A stretch of 64,000 nucleotides of DNA from an uncultured Burkholderiales bacterium (GCA_945952065.1 CAMFGY010000004.1:1-64000); one strand, 5' to 3'; counted from the first letter of the stretch, positions 34,930-43,507 are shown. Notes: a model not told the origin generated them from the letters alone. Numbers and translations: made by a program.

Positions 34930-36006
34930 ATGTCCAGCGCCAGCCCTCTCGCCACCAGTACCGCCGCAAGCCCTGCCCCGAGCAGCACGCACCGCAACGA
35001 CACCCCCAAATCCAAGGCTCGTGCGGCGACCAGCTTGGTGTCGAGCTGGCACAACGCCATGGCCCAGGCCATGGCCACGCGCGGCCTGTGCTTGCAAAGC
35101 CTGCTGGAGCAACTGGGCCTGGACGAGAGCGAGCCCGACCCCCGCGTGCTGTCAGACGCCTACAGCAGCGCCTGGGAGTTGGCCGCCGCCCGCACCGGCG
35201 ACGCCGCCATCGGCCTGAGCGTGCCGGCCCATCCGCTGGTGGCCTTGGGCCTGCTGGCGCACTTGGTGCTGTCGGCGCGAGACCTGGGCGACGCGCTGCA
35301 CTACATCTTGCGCTTCTCGGCCCTGCTCTCGCCCGCGGTTTGCATGGAACTGCAACACCAGGGCGAGCAATGCCTGCTGCGGGTAGAAATTCTCAAAGGC
35401 CTGCAAGCGCCGCCGATGCAGCGCTATGACTTCATCGCCAATGTGCTGCTGCAGTCATTGAACTGGGCCACCAATGTGAGGGTGCGTCCGCTGCATGTGG
35501 ACTACCCCTTTGCCGCGCCTGCCAATATGGACCCCTGGCTCAAGGCCTTCGGCTGCGAGCTGCGTTTTGGCGCCGACAGCTTCTGCATCGCCTTCGCGAG
35601 CGCCGATCTGGCCACCCCCATCCCCACCGCCAACGCCAGCGTGGCCACCTTGTGCGAGCGCAGCGCGCAGCAAGCCATGGTGCAACGCGGCGGCAGCATC
35701 CAGGTGCGGGTACGGCAACTGCTGACCCAAGAGCTGCCCAAGGGCGACCCCAAGCGCGAGGCCATTGCCGCCATGCTGAATATGAGCGAGCGCACCTTGC
35801 AGCGCCGCTTGCTGGAAGAAAGCACCAGCTTCAACAAACTGCTGGATGAAACGCGCCGCGAGCTGGCCGCCAGCTATTTGAAGCGCGGCAGCATCTCGCC
35901 CACCGAGATGAGCTTTGCGCTGGGCTTTGCCGACCCGAGCAATTTCTACCGCGCCTGCAAACGCTGGTTCGGTCACTCACCCAGCCGCCTGCGCAGCCTG
36001 GCCTGA
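34930..36006 (+). CDS. AraC-family transcriptional regulator with arabinose-binding-type N-terminal domain
   Basis: A 358-residue regulator. A low-complexity start (about 1-35) leads to a PF12625-type ligand domain (about 40-245: GLCLQSLLEQLGLDESEPDPRVLSDAYSSAWELAAARTGDAAIGLSV). The C-terminal AraC double HTH (about 255-358) has MLNMSERTLQRRLLEESTSFNKLLDETRRELAASYL and MSFALGFADPSNFYRACKRWFGHSP. This architecture is shared with OruR-like regulators of catabolic or virulence genes. It lies directly upstream of the Fil-like cluster and is separated from it by a terminator-like hairpin. It may control that cluster or the lipoprotein. Inducer unknown. Confidence 0.92.
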   Translation: MSSASPLATSTAASPAPSSTHRNDTPKSKARAATSLVSSWHNAMAQAMATRGLCLQSLLEQLGLDESEPDPRVLSDAYSSAWELAAARTGDAAIGLSVPAHPLVALGLLAHLVLSARDLGDALHYILRFSALLSPAVCMELQHQGEQCLLRVEILKGLQAPPMQRYDFIANVLLQSLNWATNVRVRPLHVDYPFAAPANMDPWLKAFGCELRFGADSFCIAFASADLATPIPTANASVATLCERSAQQAMVQRGGSIQVRVRQLLTQELPKGDPKREAIAAMLNMSERTLQRRLLEESTSFNKLLDETRRELAASYLKRGSISPTEMSFALGFADPSNFYRACKRWFGHSPSRLRSLA

Positions 36007-36029
36007 ACCCACTGTCTGCACGCGCTAGC

Positions 36030-36059
36030 AGCTGCCGCCGTGGCAGCTAACTTATTTTT
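36030..36059 (+). terminator. Terminator after the AraC gene
   Basis: AGCTGCC (36030-36036) and GGCAGCT (36042-36048) with a 5-base loop are followed by AACTTATTTTT. It isolates the AraC transcript from the exported-protein cluster. Confidence 0.75.
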
Positions 36060-36364
36060 CACACTGACCCAAAAGACACAGCATGGATTGATCTCGTTCG
36101 CATGAAAGAAGCTTCCTCGGGGTTCTCACTCCCCGTCGAACGGAGGGCACGCAAGGCCAAGAGCTTGGCTCCCAAAGTCACTTGTTTTTGCCAACTAATC
36201 CGCATCATTCGTTCACGCCGCTGACAACTCGGCGCCGCAAAGGAACCCACAAGTTCCCGCGCTGCAAAGAGCAAAACCCGTGACCAGAGACCACGGCCCA
36301 GCGTGCGCAAGTGAGCGCTTCAAACTTCATCTAACGATTCATCAATAAACCTGGAGATACCCCA
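36060..36364. other. Non-coding upstream region of the exported-protein cluster
   Basis: About 300 bases with no convincing gene. It contains a CGGGG...CCCCG dyad near 36117-36134. No TATCC boxes like those upstream of the AraC gene were seen and no -35/-10 pair could be fixed. A ribosome site GGAGAT lies eight bases before the ATG at 36365. The length suggests a long 5' leader for the first subunit gene. Confidence 0.45.
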
Positions 36365-36973
36365 ATGAAAGCATTCAAGTTGTCCGCCGTCGCCGCCCTG
36401 CTGGCTGCTGCTTCCCTGTCGGCTTCGGCCATGACCGCCATCGACGACAGCGCCCTGTCGCAAGTCAGCGGCCAGGACGGTGTGTCCATCGCTGGTGACC
36501 TGAACATCAACATCGGCTCCTTCAAGTACACCGACACCGACGCACAAGGCGGCTCGGTCTCGTTCAACAACATCGGTGTGAAGGGCATGTTCGTGATGAC
36601 CATCGACATCATGAAGGGTGTCGCTGCTGCTGACATCGCCGACTCCGCCAAGCTGCTGACCGCAGCCAACACCAGCGGCAACATCGTCAACACCATCGGT
36701 AAGTCCATGCAAGCGCACCTGGGCGAAACCGGCGCCATCGCCCCCACCTCGGCCACCGCAGGCGAGTTGGTGAAGCTGGTCACTGGCGGCATCTACGCCG
36801 GCGGCGATGTGGTTCAGTTCGCCTTCCCCAACGCCGGCCTGGACGCCAAGCTGGCGCCTAGCGTCTCGGTCGCTGGCATCACCATGGGCAATAGCAACGG
36901 CGCTTCCTTCGGTGCTGTTGAGATCAACAACATCAATCTGCAAGGCTCGAAGTTCTGGGTCTGGGCTCACTGA
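36365..36973 (+). CDS. Exported DUF6160/FilA-like subunit 1 (probable major subunit)
   Basis: A 202-residue exported protein. The signal peptide [22 protein letters not shown] is followed almost at once by the family motif [17 protein letters not shown] (residues 26-42). The rest is beta-rich, with alternating N/G/V stretches and no charged helices, and ends [11 protein letters not shown]. The next gene shares the motif, the middle block [21 protein letters not shown] and the C-terminus, so they are paralogs. It has a strong ribosome site and its own strong terminator, suggesting higher expression than the downstream genes. By analogy to FilA and to amyloid subunits it may be a surface fibre or outer-membrane-associated protein. 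Family call moderate, function inference. Confidence 0.8.
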   Translation: MKAFKLSAVAALLAAASLSASAMTAIDDSALSQVSGQDGVSIAGDLNINIGSFKYTDTDAQGGSVSFNNIGVKGMFVMTIDIMKGVAAADIADSAKLLTAANTSGNIVNTIGKSMQAHLGETGAIAPTSATAGELVKLVTGGIYAGGDVVQFAFPNAGLDAKLAPSVSVAGITMGNSNGASFGAVEINNINLQGSKFWVWAH

Positions 36974-37010
36974 TCGGCCCGATCTGATCTGAACGCTGCG
37001 TGAGCAGCCC

Positions 37011-37043
37011 TCGGCCCGGCGCCTTCTGCCGGGCCGATTTTTT
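37011..37043 (+). terminator. Strong terminator inside the cluster, after subunit 1
   Basis: TCGGCCCGGC (37011-37020) and GCCGGGCCGA (37028-37037) pair over 10 bp around a 7-base loop and are followed by six T. It lies between subunit genes 1 and 2. Read-through would give lower expression of the later genes. Confidence 0.92.
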
Positions 37044-37084
37044 CTCAGACCCTCTGTTCCCCTCTGGTTTTCCCACCCCTCGCC

Positions 37085-37633
37085 ATGAACCGGCTGCATT
37101 TGCTGCTCATCGCCCTGTTCTTCGTCTTGCCCGCCTTGCTCCTGCAGGCCGGCGCGGCGCGAGCCATGAGTGCGATGGACGACGCCGATCTGGCTGAGGT
37201 GCACGGGCAAGACGGCGTCACCTTGGCCGCCGACCTGGACATCAAAGTGGGCGCTTTTGTCTACAGCACCAAAAGCGCCAGCAACCCAGAAGGCGGCTCC
37301 ATCGCCTTCAACAACATCAGCTTGCGCGGCCTGTTTGTGATGACGGTGGACATCTTGAACGCCTCTGCCTTCAGCAGCGCCCTGGGCAATGCCATGGCGG
37401 CCTACGGGGCCGATGGCGCCGCGGGCATCAGCCGCTTGCTGGCCTCGGGCGCTTATGACGGGCGCAGCGATGTGATTCAGTTCGCCGTGCCGAACGCCGG
37501 CCTGGACCACCGACTCAGCCCCAGCCTGAGCATTGGCGCCATCACCCTGGGCAATAGCAGTGCCTCCATGGGCAGCCTGGCCATCAGCAATATCGACCTG
37601 CAAGGTTCCAAGATTTGGATGTGGGCGCACTGA
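37085..37633 (+). CDS. Exported DUF6160/FilA-like subunit 2
   Basis: A 182-residue paralog of the preceding protein. Signal MNRLHLLLIALFFVLPALLLQAGAARA, then MDDADLAEVHGQDGVTLAADLDI (motif Gly-Gln at residues 41-42), GGSIAFNNISLRGLFVMTVDIL, and the C-terminal block VIQFAVPNAGLD ... LQGSKIWMWAH, closely matching subunit 1. The stop codon overlaps the next start (TGATG), so translation is coupled. Location is predicted to be periplasmic, outer-membrane or surface. Confidence 0.8.
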   Translation: MNRLHLLLIALFFVLPALLLQAGAARAMSAMDDADLAEVHGQDGVTLAADLDIKVGAFVYSTKSASNPEGGSIAFNNISLRGLFVMTVDILNASAFSSALGNAMAAYGADGAAGISRLLASGAYDGRSDVIQFAVPNAGLDHRLSPSLSIGAITLGNSSASMGSLAISNIDLQGSKIWMWAH

Positions 37634-38481
37634 TGATGAAACAGCTGAAAGCCGCAGTGATGCAGGCCCTGGGCTTGTGCGCCTTGCTGCTCGCCCCGGC
37701 GGCGCAAGCGCAATTGCGCGTGCTGCCCGATGCTGAACTGGCTGGCGTCTGGGGCCAGGCCATGGTGTCCATCAGCAACAGCAGCTTGAATGGCTTGGAC
37801 TTCTCGCGCTTCACGCTCAATGCCGATCTGTCCTTGAGCGCCAATTTCTCCAAGCTGCGCCTGGGCGAAACCACGCACGCGCCGCGCAATGGCAGCGGCG
37901 CAGACATCGACCTGAACCTCTTGCAATTTGGCCGCAGTGATCTGGGCAGCGCACACCGCACCGTGGCCTTGAGCAAGCCGTTTTTTGAATTGGTCTACCG
38001 CAATGTCGGCGACGCCAACAGCCGCGAAATCATCGGCATGCGCCTGGGCTTTGAAGGCGTCAGCGGTGCCTTGGGACTGAGCGCCAACACCATCAGCGGC
38101 TCGCTCGCCATCAGCGATGGCGCGGGCCAAACGCTGGACTCCCGCAACGACCCCTTGGGCGGCAAACGCTGGGACGGCACGACTTGCGGCGCCAGCGCTT
38201 GCCCCTTTTCCTTGGCGCAGATCGGCGCGCTGCGCGCGGGCGACAGCAGCGGCCCGAGCCGGGACTTTTTCCTCTCGGTCTTGAAGCAATCAGTGCAGTT
38301 CCCGGCGGCGGTGGCCGGCATGCCGGCGCCGGATCTGGCCCAAGCCGGCCTGTGGCTGAACTGGCGCGACAAGCTCAGCGCCACCCAGCTCGGCGGCGTG
38401 GTACCGCCGAATCTGCCACCGAATCTGGCAAGCACGCTGCCGGCCCTGCCCGCCGGCCTGCTCAAACCGGGTGGAGGCTGA
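37633..38481 (+). CDS. Exported GQ-motif protein 3 of the cluster
   Basis: A 282-residue exported protein. The start ATG 37633 overlaps the previous stop. Signal MMKQLKAAVMQALGLCALLLAPAAQAQ leads to LRVLPDAELAGVWGQAMVSI, the same DxELxxVxGQ motif (Gly-Gln at residues 41-42) but without the following DG. The mature part is beta-rich (ISNSSLNGLDFSRFTLNADLSLSANFSKLRLG). It has one Cys pair (TTCGASACPF) and a Pro-rich C-terminus (VVPPNLPPNLASTLPALPAGLL). No known domain beyond the shared N-terminus. Possibly a minor subunit. Confidence 0.72.
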   Translation: MMKQLKAAVMQALGLCALLLAPAAQAQLRVLPDAELAGVWGQAMVSISNSSLNGLDFSRFTLNADLSLSANFSKLRLGETTHAPRNGSGADIDLNLLQFGRSDLGSAHRTVALSKPFFELVYRNVGDANSREIIGMRLGFEGVSGALGLSANTISGSLAISDGAGQTLDSRNDPLGGKRWDGTTCGASACPFSLAQIGALRAGDSSGPSRDFFLSVLKQSVQFPAAVAGMPAPDLAQAGLWLNWRDKLSATQLGGVVPPNLPPNLASTLPALPAGLLKPGGG

Positions 38482-38483
38482 GC

Positions 38484-39449
38484 ATGGGCCAGCCACGGTT
38501 CCAAGCGCATGCAGCGCGGTCGACAAAAAACAGCAAGGGCGCTCGCGCCCTTTTGGTGTTTTTGGCCTGGCTGGTGGCGGCATCGAGTGGGCTGCAAGCT
38601 GCCTGGGGCCTGACCCCCATTTCTGACGAAGAACTGGCCCATGTGCAAGGGCGCGACGGCTTTGCCTTCAATCTGCGCGGCTTTGCGCTGCAAGGGCCGC
38701 TGAGCCTGCGCCTGGGCAGCGCCGAGGGTTCGGGCCTGAGCCTGTCCAACTTCGCGCTCTCGCGCAGCGATGACCTGGCTGCGACCTTCTCCGACCCCTA
38801 TGTGCTGAGCCTGCAAAAAGGCCCGGCCGGCATGCCCGACCGCATCAGCCTGAGCGAGCCGCTGAATGCCTTGAGCCGCCTGAGCTGGCAGTTTGCGGCC
38901 GACTTGAGTTTGATCGACAAGAGCCCCAGCGCAGCCACGGACACGTTCAAGGCCGGCGCCTTGCTGATCCAAGACCTGCGCAGCTTCGGCGGCACACTCA
39001 GCCTCGCGCCCAATGCCGACCCGGCCGAACAAGGCATTGCCTTCGGCCTGGGCCTGCGTCTGGATGTGGGGGCCCTGTTGCTGCGCCCGCGTGGACGCGC
39101 TGACACGACCCTGTTCGACAGCCCCGCCGCGCCCGAGCAGTTCAGCCTGCGCGGCCTGCATCTGGCCGCCGCCACACCCGAGGGCAGCTTGAGCAATCAG
39201 CCCTGGCGCTTGGCCGATCTGGACCGCCAGCGCCTCTTGCTCAACACCGTCACCGCGCCCGAGGGTGGCAGCTTTTTGCATCTGAACCTGGCCTGGCCCA
39301 GCGCCGGCACAAGCGCTGCCGCAGGCAGCTTGCTGATCGACAACATCAGCTTCAAAAGCGATCTGGGCCCCAGCCTGGACCTGGGCAGCAGCCGCATCGG
39401 CAGCATGCAAATCCAGTACCTGGATGTGCGCGTGAAGACGGGGCCCTGA
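38484..39449 (+). CDS. Exported GQ/GR-motif protein 4 of the cluster
   Basis: A 321-residue exported protein; ATG 38484 sits three bases after the previous stop and follows GGAGG. A long basic n-region precedes the signal core ALLVFLAWLVAASSGLQAAWG. Then comes TPISDEELAHVQGRDGFAFNL, the cluster motif with Arg instead of Gln (G56, R57). The mature domain is beta-rich with repeated hydrophobic/Ser-Leu-Gly segments (LSLRLGSAEGSGLSLSNFALS). It ends in GSMQIQYLDVRVKTGP. No recognised domain. Presumed minor component. Confidence 0.72.
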   Translation: MGQPRFQAHAARSTKNSKGARALLVFLAWLVAASSGLQAAWGLTPISDEELAHVQGRDGFAFNLRGFALQGPLSLRLGSAEGSGLSLSNFALSRSDDLAATFSDPYVLSLQKGPAGMPDRISLSEPLNALSRLSWQFAADLSLIDKSPSAATDTFKAGALLIQDLRSFGGTLSLAPNADPAEQGIAFGLGLRLDVGALLLRPRGRADTTLFDSPAAPEQFSLRGLHLAAATPEGSLSNQPWRLADLDRQRLLLNTVTAPEGGSFLHLNLAWPSAGTSAAAGSLLIDNISFKSDLGPSLDLGSSRIGSMQIQYLDVRVKTGP

Positions 39450-39454
39450 ACGCC

Positions 39455-39952
39455 ATGAGAACTTGCCTGCGCGCCTTCTTCATGTCCATCTGCATACCCC
39501 TCAGCGTGAGCCTCGGGTTGATGCTCTCGAGCGGCACCGCCCTGGCCGGCCCCAGCCTGAAAGCGCCGCTGTCGGACGAAGAGTTGGGCGGCATCAGCGG
39601 CCAGGCCGGCATTGTGTTGAACGCACATCTGGAACTGAGCACCGGCCTGGGCGCCGAGAACCGCATCAGCCTGGGCTTCAAGGTCGGCGCCAACACCAGC
39701 TATTTGTTGCTGGACAAGCTCAGCGGCACCCTGGATCTGCTGGGCTTGAGCTTGCGCGCCGTGGCTGGGCCGGCCGAGGTGGGCGATGTGATCGAGCTGA
39801 CATTGCCGAGCTTTCTCGGCTTCAAGGACTTTGGCGTCAAGGCCATCGGCGTGCAGGCCGACCCGCTGGCGCCACTCAGCAACAGCCTCGGTCAGATTCA
39901 GCTCAATGGCTCGCTGCAGATGCAGGGTCAGGTCTTGCTTTGGTCCAGGTGA
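39455..39952 (+). CDS. Exported GQ-motif protein 5 of the cluster
   Basis: A 165-residue exported protein six bases after gene 4. Signal MRTCLRAFFMSICIPLSVSLGLMLSSGTALA, then PLSDEELGGISGQAGIVLNAHLEL. The segment LSDEELGGISGQ (residues 39-50) matches the consensus LSxxELxxIxGG of double-glycine leaders at every defined position except the last. The remaining 115 residues are beta-rich. The gene is the last of the five and directly precedes the C39 peptidase gene. Function inferred from context only. Confidence 0.75.
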   Translation: MRTCLRAFFMSICIPLSVSLGLMLSSGTALAGPSLKAPLSDEELGGISGQAGIVLNAHLELSTGLGAENRISLGFKVGANTSYLLLDKLSGTLDLLGLSLRAVAGPAEVGDVIELTLPSFLGFKDFGVKAIGVQADPLAPLSNSLGQIQLNGSLQMQGQVLLWSR

Positions 39953-40014
39953 TGGTTTGAGTTATCGCGAGCAGCAGTCAAGAAGAAAGCAGTCGGCAGT
40001 ATGGAGACCTGGAC

Positions 40015-40779
40015 ATGTGGATGATTTTTCTCGGCGCCTTGGCGGCCTGGATCGGCGGCGCCACGGTGGAGACGCAATACCCCATCCAGGACATGCCCGA
40101 GCAGCAGTTCGAGCTGCCCATGGCCCAGGTCGGCGGCGGGGTGTCGCCCTGGTCGGTGCGCATCGAGCCGCTCTCCGAGATCAAGTTCCGCAACATCGTG
40201 CGCCAGGCCTATGACTACAGCTGCGGCTCGGCCGCGCTGGTAACAGTCATCAACAACTATCTGGGCATCAAGGTCAATGAGCAGCAGGCCATGGAAGGCA
40301 TGCTGGCCTTTGGCGAGCGCGACAAGATCATTGCCCGACGCGGCTTCTCGCTGTTGGACATGAAGCGCTACGTGGTCAGCCTGGGCGCCGACGGCGCGGG
40401 TTTTCGCGCCAGCATGAAAGACCTGGCCGAGCTGACGCAGCCGGCCATCGTGCCCATCGACTACGCCGGCTTCAAACACTTTGTGGTGTTTCGCGGCATC
40501 CGCAATGGCCGCGTCTTTCTGGCCGACCCGGCCATCGGCCACATCGTTTTTGCGGTCCATGAGTTTGAAGAACTCTGGGACCGCAACACTCTGTTCCTGC
40601 TGACGCCCGGCAAGGGACAGCCCGCCCCCCTTTCCCTGCTGGCCCTGGGCGACGAAGAATTGGGCGTCATTGATGACGACCTGGTGCGCCGCCAAGCCAG
40701 TCTCCTCCCCCTGGACACCACCGAAGCCTTGCGCAACGCGGTCCAAGCCAAGTTTGGCATTTTCAATCTCCGCCGCTGA
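40015..40779 (+). CDS. C39-family cysteine peptidase (FilB/FapD-like)
   Basis: A 254-residue protein with an N-terminal hydrophobic segment (MWMIFLGALAAWIGGATVETQ, signal or anchor) and a C39 peptidase domain without ABC-transporter parts. The catalytic set is visible: oxyanion Gln in VRQAYDYSCGSAAL (Q64), nucleophile C70, His in GFKHFVVFRG (H155), Asp in FLADPAIGH (D171). Stand-alone exported C39 peptidases are known in the Fap amyloid operon (FapD) and the Fil operon. It follows five exported proteins whose N-termini carry a double-glycine-like motif, the type of site C39 peptidases cut. Its own C-terminal part has ALGDEELGVID (residues 210-220), resembling that motif. Start ATG 40015; its stop overlaps the next start (TGATG). 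Confidence 0.88.
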   Translation: MWMIFLGALAAWIGGATVETQYPIQDMPEQQFELPMAQVGGGVSPWSVRIEPLSEIKFRNIVRQAYDYSCGSAALVTVINNYLGIKVNEQQAMEGMLAFGERDKIIARRGFSLLDMKRYVVSLGADGAGFRASMKDLAELTQPAIVPIDYAGFKHFVVFRGIRNGRVFLADPAIGHIVFAVHEFEELWDRNTLFLLTPGKGQPAPLSLLALGDEELGVIDDDLVRRQASLLPLDTTEALRNAVQAKFGIFNLRR

Positions 40780-41816
40780 TGATCATGAACGCTCTCTCTC
40801 CCCGTTTTTCCTCTCGCTCCACCGCCGCACTGGCCTTGTTTCTGAGCCTTGCCGCAGGCCAAGCCCAGGCCCAAACCAGCAACAGCCCCGACTCCAGCAA
40901 GCAAGCCGCTCGCGATGCACTCGCCAAGCAAGAAGGCGATGTGGACCAGACCGCCCTGCTGAAAGCCGCGCTGACCGCACAAGACAAGCAGTACTCACTG
41001 ATCCGCAAAGGCAAGACCTCGCTGACCTATGACTTCAGCTACGCCTATGTGGGCGCCCAGCAGATCGACGCCAAGTTCGACGACAGCCGCCTGACGCTGT
41101 TCAGCATCCAAAACACCCGCGCCCACACCGTCACCAACACCGTCTCGGCCGACTACGGCGTTTTGGACAACCTCACCGCCAATGTCTCACTGCCCTTGGT
41201 CAGCAAGTTTTCCGAGTCCGACAAATTCTCCGGCAATGTGCACGGTTTTGGTGACATCGGCCTGGGCCTGCGCTGGCAGCCCATGGCCATGAGCCGCGAT
41301 CTGCCCTCGCTGACCACCTCGGCCAGCCTGCGCGTGCCCAGCGGCCGCAGCCCCTTCAAGGTGGTGGCCGGCCAGGGCCTGAGCACCGGCGCCGGCTACA
41401 CCGCCTTGAGTCTGGGCGCCAACACCTCCAAGGTGATGGACCCGGTGGCGCTGTTCGGCTCGGTCTCGCTGACCTTGGGGGTGCCGGTCCGGCATTTGAG
41501 CCAACAGCTGAATGGCGCCACGCTGACCGGCGTGGACCCCGGCAGCAGCATTGGTTTCGGCATGGGCTTTGCCTACGCGCTGTCGTACAAGGTCTCGACC
41601 ACCGTGTCCTTCCAGGAAACGATCTCGGCCAAGACCAAGCTGCATCTGGCCGACGGCAGCACCAGCATGACCGCCCCGCAGACCTCAGGCCAGCTGAGCT
41701 TTGGTCTGGGTGTGCGCGCCTCGCCGCAAACCACGGTGAATGTCTCGGTGGGCGTGGGCCTGGGCCCGGATTCGCCGGCCTTCACCCTGGGCTTCAATCT
41801 GCCCCTGAACTTCTGA
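40779..41816 (+). CDS. Outer-membrane beta-barrel protein (FilC/FapF-like, transporter family)
   Basis: A 345-residue exported protein. Signal MNALSPRFSSRSTAALALFLSLAAGQAQAQ (start ATG 40779 or 40785). Then a helical, possibly coiled stretch (SSKQAARDALAKQEGDVDQTALLKAALTAQDKQYSLIRKG) precedes alternating strands (SLTYDFSYAYVGAQQIDAKF, FGDIGLGLRWQPM, GAGYTALSLGAN) ending FTLGFNLPLNF with terminal Phe. A helical N-terminus before a barrel of about 270 residues is the FapF plan, where the barrel exports amyloid subunits and the helix gates it. Sequence style also fits the PF13557-like phenol-degradation outer-membrane family. Export role is inference. Confidence 0.8.
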   Translation: MIMNALSPRFSSRSTAALALFLSLAAGQAQAQTSNSPDSSKQAARDALAKQEGDVDQTALLKAALTAQDKQYSLIRKGKTSLTYDFSYAYVGAQQIDAKFDDSRLTLFSIQNTRAHTVTNTVSADYGVLDNLTANVSLPLVSKFSESDKFSGNVHGFGDIGLGLRWQPMAMSRDLPSLTTSASLRVPSGRSPFKVVAGQGLSTGAGYTALSLGANTSKVMDPVALFGSVSLTLGVPVRHLSQQLNGATLTGVDPGSSIGFGMGFAYALSYKVSTTVSFQETISAKTKLHLADGSTSMTAPQTSGQLSFGLGVRASPQTTVNVSVGVGLGPDSPAFTLGFNLPLNF

Positions 41817-41826
41817 GGCCTGGCTC

Positions 41827-43458
41827 ATGCGCAGTATTGCAAGGGGCCGCCGCTGGCCCGCAGGCGGTGGGCTGGCCTTGGCCGGCGCCGCCTTGCTGGC
41901 GGCGGCACCAAACGCCCAAGCCGCACTGACCGACAACCTGGGCGCCAGCGTGGTGGCCATGTCCATGGGCAATGCGGTGGTGGCCGACCCGCCGGGACTG
42001 GACGCCATCCACTTCAACCCCGCCGGGCTGGCCCGACTGAAGGCGAACCGCCGCCAGGACGCGGTGTTTGGCGCCTCCATCAAACCCTATGCGAGCTTCT
42101 CGCAACCGGCCGACTTTGACATCGGCGGCTGGAAGGAAGACCCGCTGAACGGCACGCACACCGGCGACAAGGTCAATGCTTCACTGTTCTTGCCGCTCTA
42201 CGGGCCGATCAAGCGGCCCTTGCCCTCGGCCCTGGGCGCGGGCCTGGGGCTGGCCTTTCACTCGCCCGGCTCCAAATGGACCTTTGCCACCGCGTCCTAT
42301 GTGCCCATGGCCGTGGGCATTGACCGCACCGAAGACCCGAACGACCCGGCCCGCTTTGACGGCAAAAAAATCGTCATCCAGCGCCTGGTCTATCTCTCGC
42401 CCACGGCGGCCTATCAGTACAGCGACACGCTGCGCTTCGGCATCGGCGTGCCGATTGCCCACCAGGGCTTTGCCCTCAACACCGATATGCGCATGCCCAA
42501 CCAGCTGCTGGGCATCATCGGCAAGCTGCAAGACGCTTGGTGCGGCGAGCAGGGCAACCCGCTGGACACCCTGGCGTTCGGCCTGTGCGGCGGCGGCAAA
42601 GAGGGGCGGCTGCGGCCCTTCAACAAAGCCGGCAATATGGACTTTGAGCTGACCGCACCGATGGACCCCACGCTCAATCTGGGCGTGCTGTGGGAACCCA
42701 AGGACTGGTTTGCGCTCGGCGCCAGCTACCAGTTCGGCAGCAAAACAGCCATGACCGGGCGCTTCAGCTTCCAGGCCGACCCCATGCTGCGCAAGTTTGT
42801 CGACGGCATGTATGCCAGCTTGCAAGGGCCGATTGTGGCCGCCACCTTCGGCATGCCCACCTCCATCCCGGCGGTGCAAAGCGGCAACGTGACCCTGGTG
42901 CTGCCCTTCCCCGAACATGCGCAGGTGGGCATCAAGCTGAAGCCGCTGTCCTTCCTGCAGTTCAATGTGGACGCCAACTGGACCAACTGGAAGCGCTGGG
43001 ACAAGATGACCTTCCAGTTTGACCAACAGGTCTCGCTGCTGCAGATGGCGCGGCTGTTTGGCCAAGCCGATGCCAGCAAGCTGGTGATTCCGCGCGGCTA
43101 CCAAAGCCCACTGCACTTTGGCTACGGCATGGACTTGAGCATTGGCCAAAGCCTGCATCTGCGCGCAGGCTATGAGCCGCGCAAGAGTTCGGTGCCGCGC
43201 TCGGCCATGGACCTGATCGCGCCCATGCCCGACCTCACCGTCAAAAGCATAGGCATCGGCTACACCACCAAAAGCGGCACCCGCTTCGATGCCACCGCCA
43301 GCTATGCGCATGGCAAGTTCGACCTGCCCGCCAACACCAGCTGCAATCTGAACTGCAACAACTTCTTCAACGTCATCTACAACCCCTATGCGGGTTTGGA
43401 CATCAATGGCGGTATCCGGATTCGCTACGCGGGCATTTCCATGTCGCATGAGTTCTGA
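41827..43458 (+). CDS. OmpP1/FadL-family outer-membrane protein
   Basis: A 543-residue barrel. A basic n-region and signal (GGGLALAGAALLAAAPNAQA) lead to LTDNLGASVVAMSMGNAVVADPPGLDAIHFNPAGLARL, the NPAG signature of OmpP1/FadL proteins. Strand-rich segments run to a terminal Phe (AGISMSHEF). FadL proteins carry hydrophobic molecules across the outer membrane. In the Fil operon a FadL-type barrel also accompanies the C39 peptidase, so this one probably belongs to the system. It lies ten bases after the previous gene. Two Cys pairs (WCGEQGN...GLCGGG and SCNLNCNN) may form loop disulfides. Confidence 0.88.
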   Translation: MRSIARGRRWPAGGGLALAGAALLAAAPNAQAALTDNLGASVVAMSMGNAVVADPPGLDAIHFNPAGLARLKANRRQDAVFGASIKPYASFSQPADFDIGGWKEDPLNGTHTGDKVNASLFLPLYGPIKRPLPSALGAGLGLAFHSPGSKWTFATASYVPMAVGIDRTEDPNDPARFDGKKIVIQRLVYLSPTAAYQYSDTLRFGIGVPIAHQGFALNTDMRMPNQLLGIIGKLQDAWCGEQGNPLDTLAFGLCGGGKEGRLRPFNKAGNMDFELTAPMDPTLNLGVLWEPKDWFALGASYQFGSKTAMTGRFSFQADPMLRKFVDGMYASLQGPIVAATFGMPTSIPAVQSGNVTLVLPFPEHAQVGIKLKPLSFLQFNVDANWTNWKRWDKMTFQFDQQVSLLQMARLFGQADASKLVIPRGYQSPLHFGYGMDLSIGQSLHLRAGYEPRKSSVPRSAMDLIAPMPDLTVKSIGIGYTTKSGTRFDATASYAHGKFDLPANTSCNLNCNNFFNVIYNPYAGLDINGGIRIRYAGISMSHEF

Positions 43459-43507
43459 CACTTTCTCCTTGCCTTCTTTCTCTCCCCATTGCTAACGCCC
43501 CATTCCC

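Noticed and set aside
36060-36364. TATCC-box control of the exported-protein cluster by the adjacent AraC or LuxR regulator
   Set aside because: No TATCC or GGATA array and no GCGACA-N17-TAGAGT pair was found in this upstream region.
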